From positions 186,001 to 250,000 of the forward strand of contig NZ_AKJY01000014.1 of the NCBI RefSeq assembly GCF_000282115.1: DNA of 64,000 bases, written 5' to 3'. Shown here in pieces: positions 8,846-19,527 of this stretch. Source of the DNA: Chryseobacterium populi. Lineage in GTDB: Bacteria; Bacteroidota; Bacteroidia; Flavobacteriales; Weeksellaceae. Made by a program: the position numbers and the translations under genes. The notes beneath the pieces are model-generated. The model did no database searches. It worked only from the letters and a program-made list of their open reading frames with translations, and was not told where the DNA came from. Each line of letters begins with the position of its first letter. Positions within the stretch are counted from its first letter, which is position 1.

Positions 8846-9793
8846 TTAATTTAAGTCCTGGAATTGATACCTGGTGGTTTCCCGCTCAGACCAGTCCACA
8901 TTTCCCCTGATAATATGCTTAAGGCCGTCGATGTAACTGATCAATGCACCGGAATAGGCAACCCTTGTTAGTTTGTTGGCTTTTATATCAAAGCGTGTCA
9001 TATCGTTATTATGAATGGCAACTGCTTTCCTATATGCCTCTTGTAGCTCTATCTGGTATTGGTTTTGAATAATCAGCACGAGGTTATACAGGTCGCCGTG
9101 TTTGATTTCTTTATCCAGGCTATACAAATCGTTGGCCCAGCAGACGATAATTTCTGCCAGTCTTGTAAGTTCTTCTACTTGTGGCGAAAGCTTCTCCCAG
9201 TTTCCGGATATTCCCAAAACAGCTGGAATGGATTGTGTTGCAATATTGGCTGCACCTAAATAAGGGCGGTGCATTCTGTATTGCTGTAAAGTCGGAGTAT
9301 AGCTATTTTTGATATTATCCAGCTGCCATAGGGCGGATTGAAAGGTTTGGCATAAAGCTGTAGCAAACTGCCACTGCCATAAATCAGAGGTCATTGCCTG
9401 TATGCGGTTCCATACATTATCCAGGGCAGAGAGGAAAGGATGAGAATATTTTTTTACATCACCGGTGAAAAGCACGGACATAAAATCTGAAATGAAATGA
9501 CGTAGTTCTCCCTTATCTTTAGGATCGCCTACTACAGGGTCGATCTGGTCATCGATTAAAAATAGCAGGCTGTTAAGATCTGTAAGGGCAAATAATAAAT
9601 CCCTTTTAGCCGTGGGAAACATCCGTGATACCATGTAAGCAAAGCCCTGACTGCTATAGGTTTCATATGCTTTAAGATCAGGAAGGAGATTGAATTGCTG
9701 CAACCAGGCATCAGTATGCCGGGCGGCCAATTGGACAAGAGGATTAAGTGCTTCATTGTAAGGACAATAAAGCCGGGAGACTGTTACGGGCAT
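8846..9793 (-). CDS. Class I terpene synthase (terpene cyclase)
   Basis: A 315-residue bacterial terpene cyclase that ionises a prenyl diphosphate with Mg2+ and cyclises it. All hallmark motifs are intact: the Asp-rich motif DDQID at residues 81-85 (DDxxD), the effector arginine region RMHRPY (173-178), the NSE triad NDLYSLDKE at 221-229 (N221, S225, E229) and the C-terminal Arg-Tyr pair at 308-309. Length is typical of single-domain bacterial sesquiterpene or diterpene cyclases. No prenyl-diphosphate synthase or P450 lies beside it, so it must draw on housekeeping substrate. The product cannot be predicted. Confidence 0.92.
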   Translation of the reverse strand: MPVTVSRLYCPYNEALNPLVQLAARHTDAWLQQFNLLPDLKAYETYSSQGFAYMVSRMFPTAKRDLLFALTDLNSLLFLIDDQIDPVVGDPKDKGELRHFISDFMSVLFTGDVKKYSHPFLSALDNVWNRIQAMTSDLWQWQFATALCQTFQSALWQLDNIKNSYTPTLQQYRMHRPYLGAANIATQSIPAVLGISGNWEKLSPQVEELTRLAEIIVCWANDLYSLDKEIKHGDLYNLVLIIQNQYQIELQEAYRKAVAIHNNDMTRFDIKANKLTRVAYSGALISYIDGLKHIIRGNVDWSERETTRYQFQDLN

Positions 9794-9902
9794 TTTCTTT
9801 CGTTGTGAATATCATAAGCAGGCTTAATCCTGCATTATCCTTTTAAAGATAGTAAAAAGGACTGCGATTTGCCGGCAGCATTTAGATACTCACAACTCTG
9901 GT

Positions 9903-11666
9903 CTATTGCCTGTAGGAAGCGATCTGGTTAAAACTAAGCAATTTCTTTAAGTCTTTAAATATGATGGGTTTTAAGAGGTAATCATATGCGCCTGCATTTA
10001 AGCTTTCCTCCCGGGTCACAGCGTTATCAGCGGTGACCAGCACCGTGGGAATGAGAACATAGAATGGATTTCTACCTAGTTCCTCCAAGACCTCCAGACC
10101 AGACATATCCGGTAGGGTATTGTCTAAAAGAATGAGGTCTGCTGTCTGTTCCTTTAACATTTTAAATCCTTCCCTTGCTGTTTCAGCAATTCGGACAGAC
10201 GCGCCAATGCTTTGGAGATATTTGGAAATGTAGGTGGTCTGCATTACATCGTCATCGATAATCAAAATTTCTTTACCACCCATATTAATTTCATCAGAGG
10301 GAACTTCTGTGGATGGATTAGAGGCTTCTAATTTACCGATAGCCAATGGAAAAGAAGCGGTAAAATTAGTCCCTCTACCTTTGAGGCTGAAAACACTAAT
10401 TTCCCCTTTAAGAAGGTCAATTGTATTTTTGACAAAATATAGTCCAAGCCCCGCTCCTGTTGAGCTATCTTTGCTACTGCTCCGGTAGATTTTAAAAGCA
10501 TCATCCAGCTCGATCTGGCTCATGCCGGGTCCCTGGTCTGCAATACTGATGGTCCATTTAGAATTTGTACTGTCAATGCTAATGGTAACCGTACTGCCTT
10601 TACGGGTAAATTTGATCGCATTGTAGATCAGGTTATTGGCAATGCGAGTTAGCTTTTCACTATCTCCTTCCACAATAGATGGTATTACGCCTACTTTGAG
10701 GTGTAATGTTACCTGTTTATGAGAGGCAATGTAACTAAAGATGGATACGATTTCCTGTATCCATGAGCGTAGATTTATGCTGCTGATTTCTACTGGAAAA
10801 ATACTGGTTTCTAATTTAGAAACATCTAAAGCGCTATTGATAATGCTTAGGGTTTGATAACAACCGGCATTAAGGGTTTCAATATCCCCCTTAACCTCTT
10901 TAAGTGTGCTACTTTTTGATGTGCTATTGAGCAGTAGCTGTGCTATTGAAAAAATGGCATTGAATGGCCCGCGGATCTCATGGGTGATCTCACGAACATA
11001 AGCCGCTTTGGCATTTACCGACTCCTGTAGCTTTTCGGTGAGGTGTTCAAGCATTGCATTGGCCTTTTGTAAAGCCTGATTAGCTTTCTTCTTATCCTGT
11101 TCTGTTATCCAGACTACAGTTACAACCAAAAATAAAATAACTACCAAACTAAGCCATCGTGTAAAACGCTCATGTTCCAGGCTCATGGTCATAGAAGGAA
11201 ATAAATGATACTGGTAATTGTATTCCAGGATAAATAAGGTCAGCGCCGTAATGAGTAGGGAAGTAAGGATTACCGGTTTGTCTTTAAATATGAGTAAAGG
11301 GATGATGCCTAAAAAGACGATCATTAATTTTACATCCACATGGGCCCCAAAAAGCAGCCCGAAATAAAGGACAGAAGCATTTTGGAAGATATGGGTGGCT
11401 ATAGTCGCTATGCCATATTTTTTTAAATAATTGAGCGCTATAACTGTGGTAAAGAGCAATACTTCGCAATAGGCGCCCCATAAAATAGCAAGGTTTCCCG
11501 TATAAATCGAAAGAAATGGACCTATACAAAAAGCCAATAATCCTGTAATTAGTGAAATGGTGTTAACGGTAACTATTACTTTTTTCAGGCTATCACTGGT
11601 ACCATGAGTACCAATATAACGAATTGAATTGAGGGAATAACTCATGAGCAGAAGGGTTTGGAGCAA
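9903..11666 (-). CDS. Hybrid sensor histidine kinase/response regulator
   Basis: A 587-residue membrane sensor. About six hydrophobic segments fill residues 30-190. A short coiled coil (about 190-220) leads into HisKA with the phospho-acceptor His229 (REITHEIRGPFN). The HATPase domain shows NLIYNAIKF (N box, about 345-353), DQGPGM (377-382) and GAGLGLYFV (404-412). A C-terminal receiver domain follows with acidic residues IIDDD, phospho-acceptor Asp515 (LILLDNTLPD) and Lys566 (YLLKP). No DNA-binding output domain is present, so signal passes to another protein. It lies 109 bases upstream of the terpene synthase on the same strand, suggesting possible co-regulation. An internal Met at residue 8 is an alternative start. 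Confidence 0.92.
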   Translation of the reverse strand: MLQTLLLMSYSLNSIRYIGTHGTSDSLKKVIVTVNTISLITGLLAFCIGPFLSIYTGNLAILWGAYCEVLLFTTVIALNYLKKYGIATIATHIFQNASVLYFGLLFGAHVDVKLMIVFLGIIPLLIFKDKPVILTSLLITALTLFILEYNYQYHLFPSMTMSLEHERFTRWLSLVVILFLVVTVVWITEQDKKKANQALQKANAMLEHLTEKLQESVNAKAAYVREITHEIRGPFNAIFSIAQLLLNSTSKSSTLKEVKGDIETLNAGCYQTLSIINSALDVSKLETSIFPVEISSINLRSWIQEIVSIFSYIASHKQVTLHLKVGVIPSIVEGDSEKLTRIANNLIYNAIKFTRKGSTVTISIDSTNSKWTISIADQGPGMSQIELDDAFKIYRSSSKDSSTGAGLGLYFVKNTIDLLKGEISVFSLKGRGTNFTASFPLAIGKLEASNPSTEVPSDEINMGGKEILIIDDDVMQTTYISKYLQSIGASVRIAETAREGFKMLKEQTADLILLDNTLPDMSGLEVLEELGRNPFYVLIPTVLVTADNAVTREESLNAGAYDYLLKPIIFKDLKKLLSFNQIASYRQ

Positions 11667-11817
11667 AGTAAATGTTAACTATACTAAAAAGTGTAAATAC
11701 TTTGCAAATGAATTTGTATTAACAAATTAGAAAATTCCGCATTGATCGGGAAAAACGAACCTGTGCTATACATTAGCTTCCAATCTTTTAGGGCTGAGAT
11801 CTATTTTTTTGCCTTTC

Positions 11818-12087
11818 CTAACCTGCGTAGAAAATATCAGAAAAGCTGGTCATTAGTTCCTGTTTATCTTTAATATATTTTTTGTTTATTTCCTCGCACC
11901 TGTGCAGAAACCTACCATCGGGAACAAATAATAGTACGATTAAGTAATCATGTGTGGCAGGAGTGCCAGTAGTGACCAACCGCTCAAATGCGGCGAGGCA
12001 ACTGCCAGCTGCGTAACGAATATTTAAAATGCCAACGGTATCTACATGGGATTCTATCTGGATTATAAAGAAAGAAACTGTTTTCAT
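11818..12087 (-). CDS. Small conserved hypothetical protein (89 aa)
   Basis: A short soluble protein with several aromatic residues and a Cys in the segment YAAGSCLAAFERL and another in FLHRCEEINKKY. It has no signal peptide and no recognised domain. The sequence looks constrained rather than random, and it lies in a run of small element-type genes between the sensor kinase and the XRE regulator. Function unknown. Confidence 0.55.
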   Translation of the reverse strand: MKTVSFFIIQIESHVDTVGILNIRYAAGSCLAAFERLVTTGTPATHDYLIVLLFVPDGRFLHRCEEINKKYIKDKQELMTSFSDIFYAG

Positions 12088-12159
12088 ATCTGAGATGATT
12101 GCATGGTTAAGGTAAAGATCACTAATAGCAGATCGGGTATACTTTAATTATATTAGGTT

Positions 12160-12351
12160 TTATAGTACCATAAAGTCTGAATAGGCATTTAACTGAAAGA
12201 GATTGGGTTGAAGGTCGTCGAATTTCATGCTGTAATACACCAGCATAATCGACAATAAAATGGAAAGCATGGTTACTAAACCTAAAATAATAATAAGAGT
12301 TTGTGACAAATAGCGGTAATAACGAAGCTCATCAGCTGATTGATCATTCAT
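12160..12351 (-). CDS. Small single-pass membrane protein
   Basis: Starting at the internal ATG at 12351 the product has 63 residues: a hydrophilic N-terminus (MNDQSADELRYYRYLSQ), one strong transmembrane helix (about residues 18-41, LIIILGLVTMLSILLSIMLV) and a short polar tail. The longer frame from 12438 adds a Pro/Cys-rich leader that looks non-coding, so the shorter start is preferred. Function unknown. Confidence 0.45.
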   Translation of the reverse strand: MNDQSADELRYYRYLSQTLIIILGLVTMLSILLSIMLVYYSMKFDDLQPNLFQLNAYSDFMVL

Positions 12352-12609
12352 TTTAATGACGGGTTTAGGGCAGGGGGGATTCCCTGGGGTTAGATAAAAA
12401 AATGATTGGTGTATAAAAGCACTATCAAGCCGGAACATCTTAACTCAGGTAAGAACCCAGATAAGTACTGTTGTGAAAGTTGAATTTTATCTTATCTTGT
12501 GCAATGGTTTAAGGTTTTAATAATTGATTATTAATTGATTATGGTGATCATTTTTAATATTCGCTTAAAAAATTCTTTTAATAATCCAAAATATATAAAA
12601 GTTTTGAAT

Positions 12610-12625
12610 CTGCCAAATATGGCAG
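12610..12625. promoter_or_regulatory. Palindromic operator of the XRE regulator
   Basis: CTGCCAAATATGGCAG is a perfect 6-bp inverted repeat around AATA. Two further TGCCA half-sites lie at 12632-12636 and 12642-12646, just ahead of the XRE start at 12660. The layout suggests autorepression. Confidence 0.5.
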
Positions 12626-12659
12626 ATTGTATGCCAAAAATTGCCATGATTTTGCGTCA

Positions 12660-12893
12660 ATGGATAAAGGGAATGATAAAATAGTACTATTGGAGTTGGG
12701 CGCAAAGATCAGGCAGGCACGTAAAAGCAAGGGCCTCACGCAGGAAGAACTGGCTTTACTTATCGAGGCCGAGCCTTCGAGGATATCTGAACTTGAACGC
12801 GGTATGCGTGATATACAGTTTACAACACTGATAAGGATTATCTGGGAACTTGATATTGAACCCAATGACCTAATACCATATAGTAGGAAATAA
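12660..12893 (+). CDS. XRE-family helix-turn-helix regulator
   Basis: A 77-residue single-domain Cro/CI-type repressor. The HTH spans LGAKIRQARKSKGLTQEELA through LLIEAEPSRISELERGMRDI, followed by the last helices ending LDIEPNDLIPY. The start at 12660 (MDKGNDK) was chosen over 12627 because TGCCA half-sites lie between the two and look regulatory. Such regulators are standard in the control regions of Bacteroidota conjugative elements. A strong hairpin terminator follows at 12905. Confidence 0.88.
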   Translation: MDKGNDKIVLLELGAKIRQARKSKGLTQEELALLIEAEPSRISELERGMRDIQFTTLIRIIWELDIEPNDLIPYSRK

Positions 12894-12904
12894 AACTAAT
12901 AAAA

Positions 12905-12924
12905 AACCGGGGTGAGCCCCGGTT
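12905..12924 (+). terminator. Terminator after the XRE gene
   Basis: AACCGGGG and CCCCGGTT form a perfect 8-bp GC-rich stem around a TGAG loop, 12 bases after the XRE stop. The following U-tract is weak (CTATTA). Confidence 0.6.
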
Positions 12925-13132
12925 CTATTAAATAAACTCTATACCTTTTTAAAAAAGCCACATGCAAGTGGTTTGCAATACTAATTTTTTTTACTCAGCG
13001 GCAATGTTATAGGCTGGTTAATCTCAAATTTTTAGAAAGCAATTAAGCACCGAGGCTGCTCATGATAATGATCGTTTATCCTAACCAGGTAACTGAGTAA
13101 AAAAATACTTTCCTTCAATGGGGAGATCTGCA

Positions 13133-13312
13133 CTACTTAGCTTTGCTTTCTTCAAGCGATGCCTTTCGGAAATCCTTCATTAGCTTTTCCAATGAAAGGG
13201 AAGATTTGCGCGCTCGCATCCCCGCTGATTTATTACCTTTTTCCCCTTGCAAATTTGCATCAGTTTTAAACGCTTCATACTCCACACTGATTTTCTCGAC
13301 TAATTCTTTCAT
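13133..13312 (-). CDS. Histone H1-like protein
   Basis: A 59-residue reverse-strand gene from ATG at 13312 to TAG at 13133. It reads MKELVEKISVEYEAFKTDAN, then LQGEKGNKSAGMRARKSSLS and LEKLMKDFRKASLEESKAK. This matches the short, basic histone H1-like proteins common in Bacteroidota: the KGNKSAGxRARK core followed by an amphipathic helix LEKLMKDFRK. These are small nucleoid-associated proteins. It is too short for most length cut-offs. It is divergent from DUF1896, with 165 bases between starts. Confidence 0.75.
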   Translation of the reverse strand: MKELVEKISVEYEAFKTDANLQGEKGNKSAGMRARKSSLSLEKLMKDFRKASLEESKAK

Positions 13313-13477
13313 GTAAATAAATATTTTTAATTGCTGGGCTAATTTAAGCTTTTCACAACGGCCTTACAATAGTGTAGAGCCAATTACAGCACCAGGAGCG
13401 CCAATCACTTCCACGGTTCGCGGTTCTAAGTATACAGTTGATACTTTGGATTTTTATAACAATTCAAAGTTCAATAT

Positions 13478-13912
13478 ATGAATACACCAGAGAAAGACCT
13501 GTCATACTTCAGGTTAAAATTACAAGAGTTACTGTATACGAGCTTTCCTGAACTGGCGGCGGATACCTTATTTATTAATCAGCGCTCAACGGATGCGGCC
13601 TATGTTTATCAGGAGGCGTTCCGTAGTGGAAATCCTATTGATCAGTGCAGTGCGATTGCCGATCAGATTTTGTTTGAGGGACTTTACTTTTCAAAGTTTG
13701 ATACGGTATTCCAGGTGGTATGCCAGGAATTTGACAGCCTTCTGCCAGATGAAGAGCTCCGTCCTTTTGCAATGAAGATGTTTCCCATTTGTATTCCTGT
13801 TTTCGCAAATTACGAATTGACTGATGATTTTGCTTACACAACGGTGTTTGACAGACTTTATACAGAATTGACGGGGACCATTCAAATCTGGATAGACGAA
13901 AATGGGCTTTAG
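13478..13912 (+). CDS. DUF1896 family protein
   Basis: A 144-residue acidic protein of the DUF1896 family, recognised from [19 protein letters not shown] at the N-terminus, the central Asp/Glu-rich helices ([18 protein letters not shown]) and the partner gene. In Bacteroidota conjugative elements this family almost always precedes the giant methylase/helicase gene, as here, where the two reading frames overlap by 11 bases. It is presumably an accessory subunit or regulator of that enzyme. No catalytic motif is visible. Confidence 0.85.
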   Translation: MNTPEKDLSYFRLKLQELLYTSFPELAADTLFINQRSTDAAYVYQEAFRSGNPIDQCSAIADQILFEGLYFSKFDTVFQVVCQEFDSLLPDEELRPFAMKMFPICIPVFANYELTDDFAYTTVFDRLYTELTGTIQIWIDENGL

Positions 13913-16900
13913 TAAGCGTGAGCACCTCCAATGGAATATTGATGCTTTGCGAATTGCTTTTAAATTGGATGATGAGAAACGAAAGGCGAGTGAAGGAGAA
14001 AGACTACTACTGAAGCAATACAGTGGATTTGGTGGGCTAAAATTTGTGCTCAACCCGGCAGAAAAACCAACCGATATCAAACAATGGATGGAATATGACC
14101 GGGGATTATTTGAAATGACAAGGGAGCTGCATCAGGTGCTGAGAGATAATGCAGACAGCGAAAAGCAATATAAACGATACGTGGAGAGTATACGAAGCTC
14201 AGTGCTGACAGCTTTCTATACACCACCTGAAATGATTGGTTCACTTTACGAAGTATTCCGTGAAAATGGTATCATCATCCGGAATTTTCTCGAACCTTCT
14301 GCCGGTGTCGGAGCATTCATTGATCCACTTGCCGGTGAAGGAGCACTACAGATTACCGCTTATGAAAAAGAGCCTTTAGCCGGTAAGATCCTGGAACACC
14401 TCTATCCAGAAGAGAAAATCCGTATTAAGGGCTTTGAAGAACTACCTGAAAAAGAAGAGAATAGTTTTGACGTCGTAGCTGGAAATATTCCCTTTGGCAC
14501 CAGTTCGGTATTTGACCTCTCTTATTCGAGGAGCAAAGATCCGGCAAGGGTGCAGGCTGCCCGCAGTATTCACAATTATTTTTTTCTGAAAGGAACCGAT
14601 GCTATTCGTAATGGTGGTATCCTGGCTTTTATTACCTCACAGGGAGTACTCAATAGTCTTGCTAATCAGGCTATACGAGAAGCATTAATGAGAGAGCATA
14701 ATCTTATTTCCGTAGTGCGGCTTCCCAATAACCTTTTTTCAGACCATGCCGGAACCGACGTAGGGAGTGATCTTATCGTACTTCAGAAGAACCGGGAAAA
14801 ACAGAGCTCTTCTCAAAGGGAAAAGGACTTTTGCCGGACTTTTGAAACTAAAAACAATACCAACACTAACGCGTTGGTATTTGAGGACCGGGTTGTTTTT
14901 AATGAAATCATCGAATCAACGGATTTGTATGGTAAACCCTACACGCTGTTCCTGCATAATGGAGGTGTAAGTGGTATTGCAAAAGATGCGAAGGAGATAT
15001 TGAGCGATGATTTCAAGAAATATCTTAACCTCGACTTATACCAGGGATTTTCAGTAGAGACGGTTGTGCAGCCAAAGACCGGTCTATCCCGACAACCTGC
15101 CTCCAAGCTATCACCTGGTTATAATGTGCGTGAAAAAAGTAGAACACCTCCACTAACGGATGTTACCAACCTAGCGGCTGACCTGCTACCCAATCATAAA
15201 CAGGACGGCACCCTTTCTAAAACAGGGCATCCACAAGAAACAAGACCAGCATCAGGGTTGACAGGACAATCTGCCTTAAAAGAGGTGCAGCTGAGTCTTT
15301 TTGATCTCTTTGAAAATTTTGTACAACCTCTACCAGACCTTCCTGCTGTGATAACAACAAAGCCCGCTAAACGGCAGATTGAAAAGAAAAAAGAAAAGCG
15401 GGGACTGCAGGAAGACCTGTTTAGTGGAAAGACGGAACATCTCACCTCCTTTATTCCACCTTCGCAAGGTAGCGGTGTCACACCGGGGAATACCAATAAA
15501 AAAGAAGTTATCGGTGACCTGTTTTTTGATCCTGGTAATAACAGTGACGATCAAATACAAGGGCAAAGTAAAATTGTGTCAGTGCCAGCTCGTTATGAAG
15601 GCATTATTCAACCATTCCACAGGGATGAATGTCTTGTATCAGATCGGAAATTGGTTGGCTATCTGAGAAACCTTGACCATCAAGAGAAGCAGGCGGTATT
15701 TCATCCCCTTGATCTAACCTCTTCTCAAAGGGCGAGGGCTGAAGCCTATATCGGGGTGCGTGACCTCTACCTTGACTTGTATCAGAAAGAAGCGGAAACT
15801 CTGGCAGAGCATCAGGGGGAAAGAGAGATGCTCAACCAACATTATGATGCCTATGTGAAAAGGTATGGGTATTTCAACAGTTCCGAGAATATCAAGCTGA
15901 TTAAAACTGATAGCGCCGGCAGGGAAATTCCTTATTTGGAGCGTATCGTAGGTGGAGTTGTACATAAATCTGATATCTTTTATCATCCCGTGAGCTTTTC
16001 AACAGCAGTCCTTTCCACTGATGATCCCGACGAAGCTCTGGCGGCCTCACTGAATAAGTACGGCACTATTAACCTGGACTATATGTCTGAGGTCAGCGGG
16101 ATTTCTGCTGATGATCTGAGAAACGCACTGCAGGGCCGTATTTTTTACAATCCCTTAGAAAAGCAATATGAAATTTCAGAGCGTTGGATATCGGGGAATG
16201 TGGTTGAAAAAGCGGAAGAAATAAGAAAGCATCTGGCAAGCTATCGGGATGATAAGCAGGTGGAGGAGAGCCTGCGTGTATTGGAGGAAGCCAGACCGCG
16301 CCATATTGAGTTTGAAGAACTGGATTTTAACTTAGGGGAACGCTGGATACCGACAGGGATCTATGCCCGCTTTGCTTCCGCGTTATTCAAAACCGAAGTA
16401 GCCATTCATTATACAGAAAATACGGATGATTTTTCTGTGAGCTGCTCCCAGAAAAATATACACATATCCGAAAAGTATGCTGTAAAAGCTGACAGCAGGA
16501 CTTTCGACGGAATCTCACTTTTAAAACATGCCCTGGTCAATACAACCCCGGATATCACTAAAAAGGTGACCATTGATGGACAGGAAGTTAAAGTGAGGGA
16601 TATAGAAGCCATACAGATGGCTAATACTAAGATTGACGAAATCCGTACCGCTTTTACCGACTGGTTATATGGGCAGAATGATGAATTTAAAAAAAGGCTG
16701 ACAGATCAGTACAATGATACTTTCAATTGTTTTGTCCGACCGCAGTATAACGGGGGCCACCAGGAGTTTCCAGGTCTGGATCTAAAAGGCTTGGGAATAA
16801 AGGATCTTTATTCAAGCCAGAAAGATGCTGTTTGGATGATTAAGCTGGGCGGAGGGGCGATCTGTGATCACGAGGTGGGAGCGGGAAAAACGCTTATCAT

Positions 16901-19388
16901 GTGTACCGCAGCGCAAGAAATGAAGCGCCTGGGGCTGGTCCATAAGCCAATGATTATGGCATTGAAAGCCAATGTGCATGAAATTGCCGAAACCTACCGT
17001 AGGGCTTATCCCCATGCTAAGATCCTTTATCCGGGGAAAGAAGATTTTACCCCCCAGAAAAGGCAGCGGATTTTTGGCGATATCAAGAATAATGATTGGG
17101 ATTGTGTCATCCTTACCCATGAACAGTTTGGGATGATCCCGCAATCGGCTGAACTCCAAAAAGAGATCCTTCAGGCTGAACTCGATAGTGTAGAGGAAAA
17201 TCTTGCGGTTCTGCAGGAACAGGGAAACGAGATTTCAAGGGGAATGCTTAAGGGAGTGATCGTGCGAAAACAGAATCTTGAAGTTAAACTTAAAACGCTG
17301 GAACATGATATCGAAACCCGTAAAGATGATGTGGTCGATTTTAAAATGATGGGAGTAGATCATCTCCTTGTAGATGAAAGCCATCGATTTAAAAATTTAA
17401 TGTTTAATCCCCGCCATGAGCGTGTGGCGGGTTTAGGTAATATGCAGGGTAGCCAGAAAGCATTGAATCTGCTATTTGCTATTCGTACCATCCAGGAGAG
17501 GACAGGAAAGGATATGGGAGCTACGTTTCTTTCCGGTACCACTATCAGTAATTCTCTGACTGAATTATACCTGCTGTTTAAATATCTGCGTCCTAAAGCA
17601 TTGGAAAAGCAGGGTATTAATTGTTTTGATGCGTGGGCGGCCATATTCGCAAGAAAAACGACAGATTATGAATTTTCAGTAGCCAATACCATTGTTCAGA
17701 AAGAACGTTTCAGGTATTTTATCAAGGTGCCTGAGCTGGCACAGTTCTATTCGGAGATTACAGATTACCGTACCGCAAAAGATATAGGGATAGACCGACC
17801 GGAAAAAAATGAGATTCTTTACAATATACCGCCTACACCGCAACAAGAAGAGTTCATAAAAAAGCTAATGGCGTTTGCCAAAACAGGTGATGCGACCTTA
17901 TTAGGGCGGGCCAAGCTATCAGAAAGTGAACAGAAAGCCAAGATGCTCATTGCTACGGACTATGCCCGTAAAATGTCGCTTGATATGCGGTTGATCAGTA
18001 GCCAGTACGACGACCATCCCGATAATAAGGCTTCCCGTTGTGCCGCCAATATTGCAAAATACTATAGGAAGTTTAATGCGCAGAAAGGAACACAGTTTGT
18101 TTTTTCAGACCTGGGAACCTATAAACCAGGTGAATGGAATATCTATTCAGAGATTAAGCGAAAGCTTGTCGAAGATCACGGCATTCCTGCTCACGAAATC
18201 AGGTTTATGCAGGAGGCAAAAAATGAAAAGCAACGAAAAGAATTAATCAAAGCGGTTAATGAAGGGAAAATACGGGTTCTGTTTGGTTCAACTGATATGT
18301 TGGGTACCGGTGTTAATGCACAGAAACGCGCAGTAGCGGTGCACCATTTAGATACCCCGTGGCGGCCGAGTGATCTTGCCCAGCGCGATGGCAGGGCTAT
18401 CCGAACAGGTAATGAAATTGCGAAATTCTTTGCAGATAACAAGGTCGATGTGTTCATCTACGCGGTGGAGAAATCATTGGATAGCTATAAATTCAACAGC
18501 TTGTATAACAAGCAGTTTTTCATCGACCAGTTAAAGAGCAACAACCTCGGAAAACGGACTATTGACGAGGGTAGCATGGATGAAAAAACAGGGATGAATT
18601 ACTCGGAATATGTGGCGATCCTCTCTGGCAATACTGATCTATTGGAAAAGGCAAAGCTGGAAAAACGGATTGCCGGATTGGAAAGCGAGAGACTGGCATT
18701 CAACCGTTCCAGATCCAGTTCCAAATACAGGTTGGAAGATCTTGAAACTGAACTGAAGTCCATTGAGTCCCGCATGGAGAGAATGACTCTTGACTGGAAG
18801 AATTTACAGCAGCGTATCGAGAAAAAGCAAGATGGAACGAGCGCTAACCCGGTTTATTTGATAGGGCTACACCGTGATGCCGATGTTAAACTAATTGGGG
18901 CAAAGCTTAATGAAATCGCTGATCAGGCTCGTACTGGAGGACAGTATGAGGAAATCGGAACCTTGTATGGATTTTCGCTATTGGTTAAGACAGAGGTGTT
19001 GGAAAAAGATGCAGTGGATACTAAAGTTAACCGCTTTATGGTACAAGGGGAAGGTAATATCAAATATACATACAACAACGGCCTTATAGCTTCTGATGCA
19101 AAACTGGCTTCTATGAATTTCCTCAATGCCTTAGAGAAGCTTCCCGGATATATAGCGGAGGATCAAAAGAAAATTGCAGCAATCGAAAAAGATCTCCCGG
19201 TACTCCAGGAAGTTGTTGGTGGTGTATGGACAAAAGAGCACCAGCTGAGTGATCTTAAAACAGAGCTGGCTGCAATCGACCGGAAAATCCTCTTATCAAT
19301 AACACCGGTAGAGCAGAATCACCATCCGGAAGGAAATGTTACATCCGAGATAGGTGATAATGAGAAAGGTAAGAGCATTAAACTTTAG
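13902..19388 (+). CDS. Giant N6-DNA methylase/SNF2-type helicase fusion
   Basis: This 1828-residue protein joins a methyltransferase-like domain to a superfamily 2 helicase. Near residue 131 is the AdoMet motif [11 protein letters not shown] and near 194 the motif IV-like GNIPFG in place of NPPF/Y. After a low-complexity linker (about 400-570) comes the helicase: Walker A variant HEVGAGKT (about 990), DESH box VDESHRF (about 1156), SGTTISNS (motif III) and [10 protein letters not shown] (motif VI, about 1494). A coiled coil follows (about 1590-1650). Such proteins are core cargo of Bacteroidota conjugative elements and are thought to protect or remodel element DNA. It overlaps DUF1896 by 11 bases, implying translational coupling. 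The atypical motif IV leaves methylase activity uncertain. Confidence 0.9.
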   Translation: MGFSKREHLQWNIDALRIAFKLDDEKRKASEGERLLLKQYSGFGGLKFVLNPAEKPTDIKQWMEYDRGLFEMTRELHQVLRDNADSEKQYKRYVESIRSSVLTAFYTPPEMIGSLYEVFRENGIIIRNFLEPSAGVGAFIDPLAGEGALQITAYEKEPLAGKILEHLYPEEKIRIKGFEELPEKEENSFDVVAGNIPFGTSSVFDLSYSRSKDPARVQAARSIHNYFFLKGTDAIRNGGILAFITSQGVLNSLANQAIREALMREHNLISVVRLPNNLFSDHAGTDVGSDLIVLQKNREKQSSSQREKDFCRTFETKNNTNTNALVFEDRVVFNEIIESTDLYGKPYTLFLHNGGVSGIAKDAKEILSDDFKKYLNLDLYQGFSVETVVQPKTGLSRQPASKLSPGYNVREKSRTPPLTDVTNLAADLLPNHKQDGTLSKTGHPQETRPASGLTGQSALKEVQLSLFDLFENFVQPLPDLPAVITTKPAKRQIEKKKEKRGLQEDLFSGKTEHLTSFIPPSQGSGVTPGNTNKKEVIGDLFFDPGNNSDDQIQGQSKIVSVPARYEGIIQPFHRDECLVSDRKLVGYLRNLDHQEKQAVFHPLDLTSSQRARAEAYIGVRDLYLDLYQKEAETLAEHQGEREMLNQHYDAYVKRYGYFNSSENIKLIKTDSAGREIPYLERIVGGVVHKSDIFYHPVSFSTAVLSTDDPDEALAASLNKYGTINLDYMSEVSGISADDLRNALQGRIFYNPLEKQYEISERWISGNVVEKAEEIRKHLASYRDDKQVEESLRVLEEARPRHIEFEELDFNLGERWIPTGIYARFASALFKTEVAIHYTENTDDFSVSCSQKNIHISEKYAVKADSRTFDGISLLKHALVNTTPDITKKVTIDGQEVKVRDIEAIQMANTKIDEIRTAFTDWLYGQNDEFKKRLTDQYNDTFNCFVRPQYNGGHQEFPGLDLKGLGIKDLYSSQKDAVWMIKLGGGAICDHEVGAGKTLIMCTAAQEMKRLGLVHKPMIMALKANVHEIAETYRRAYPHAKILYPGKEDFTPQKRQRIFGDIKNNDWDCVILTHEQFGMIPQSAELQKEILQAELDSVEENLAVLQEQGNEISRGMLKGVIVRKQNLEVKLKTLEHDIETRKDDVVDFKMMGVDHLLVDESHRFKNLMFNPRHERVAGLGNMQGSQKALNLLFAIRTIQERTGKDMGATFLSGTTISNSLTELYLLFKYLRPKALEKQGINCFDAWAAIFARKTTDYEFSVANTIVQKERFRYFIKVPELAQFYSEITDYRTAKDIGIDRPEKNEILYNIPPTPQQEEFIKKLMAFAKTGDATLLGRAKLSESEQKAKMLIATDYARKMSLDMRLISSQYDDHPDNKASRCAANIAKYYRKFNAQKGTQFVFSDLGTYKPGEWNIYSEIKRKLVEDHGIPAHEIRFMQEAKNEKQRKELIKAVNEGKIRVLFGSTDMLGTGVNAQKRAVAVHHLDTPWRPSDLAQRDGRAIRTGNEIAKFFADNKVDVFIYAVEKSLDSYKFNSLYNKQFFIDQLKSNNLGKRTIDEGSMDEKTGMNYSEYVAILSGNTDLLEKAKLEKRIAGLESERLAFNRSRSSSKYRLEDLETELKSIESRMERMTLDWKNLQQRIEKKQDGTSANPVYLIGLHRDADVKLIGAKLNEIADQARTGGQYEEIGTLYGFSLLVKTEVLEKDAVDTKVNRFMVQGEGNIKYTYNNGLIASDAKLASMNFLNALEKLPGYIAEDQKKIAAIEKDLPVLQEVVGGVWTKEHQLSDLKTELAAIDRKILLSITPVEQNHHPEGNVTSEIGDNEKGKSIKL

Positions 19389-19527
19389 AACCCGGCATTG
19401 GAATAATTTGTAATAGCTAGTCCTTGATCTGACAGTACAAGAATCTTTGTAGGGTTAAGTAGTAGCTAAAGATGACATAATGGTAGGTGAAGTGTTGTTA
19501 CCGTATTTTAGCAATGAAAACAAATTG

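Noticed and set aside
13350..13460. Open minus-strand stretch reading LEPRTVEVIGAPGAVIGSTL
   Set aside because: It has a stop just upstream and no start codon, and lies in the promoter region of DUF1896. Probably chance.
19100..19500. Possible second gene behind the helicase
   Set aside because: Only short frames remain after the helicase stop at 19388, with no start and no similarity.
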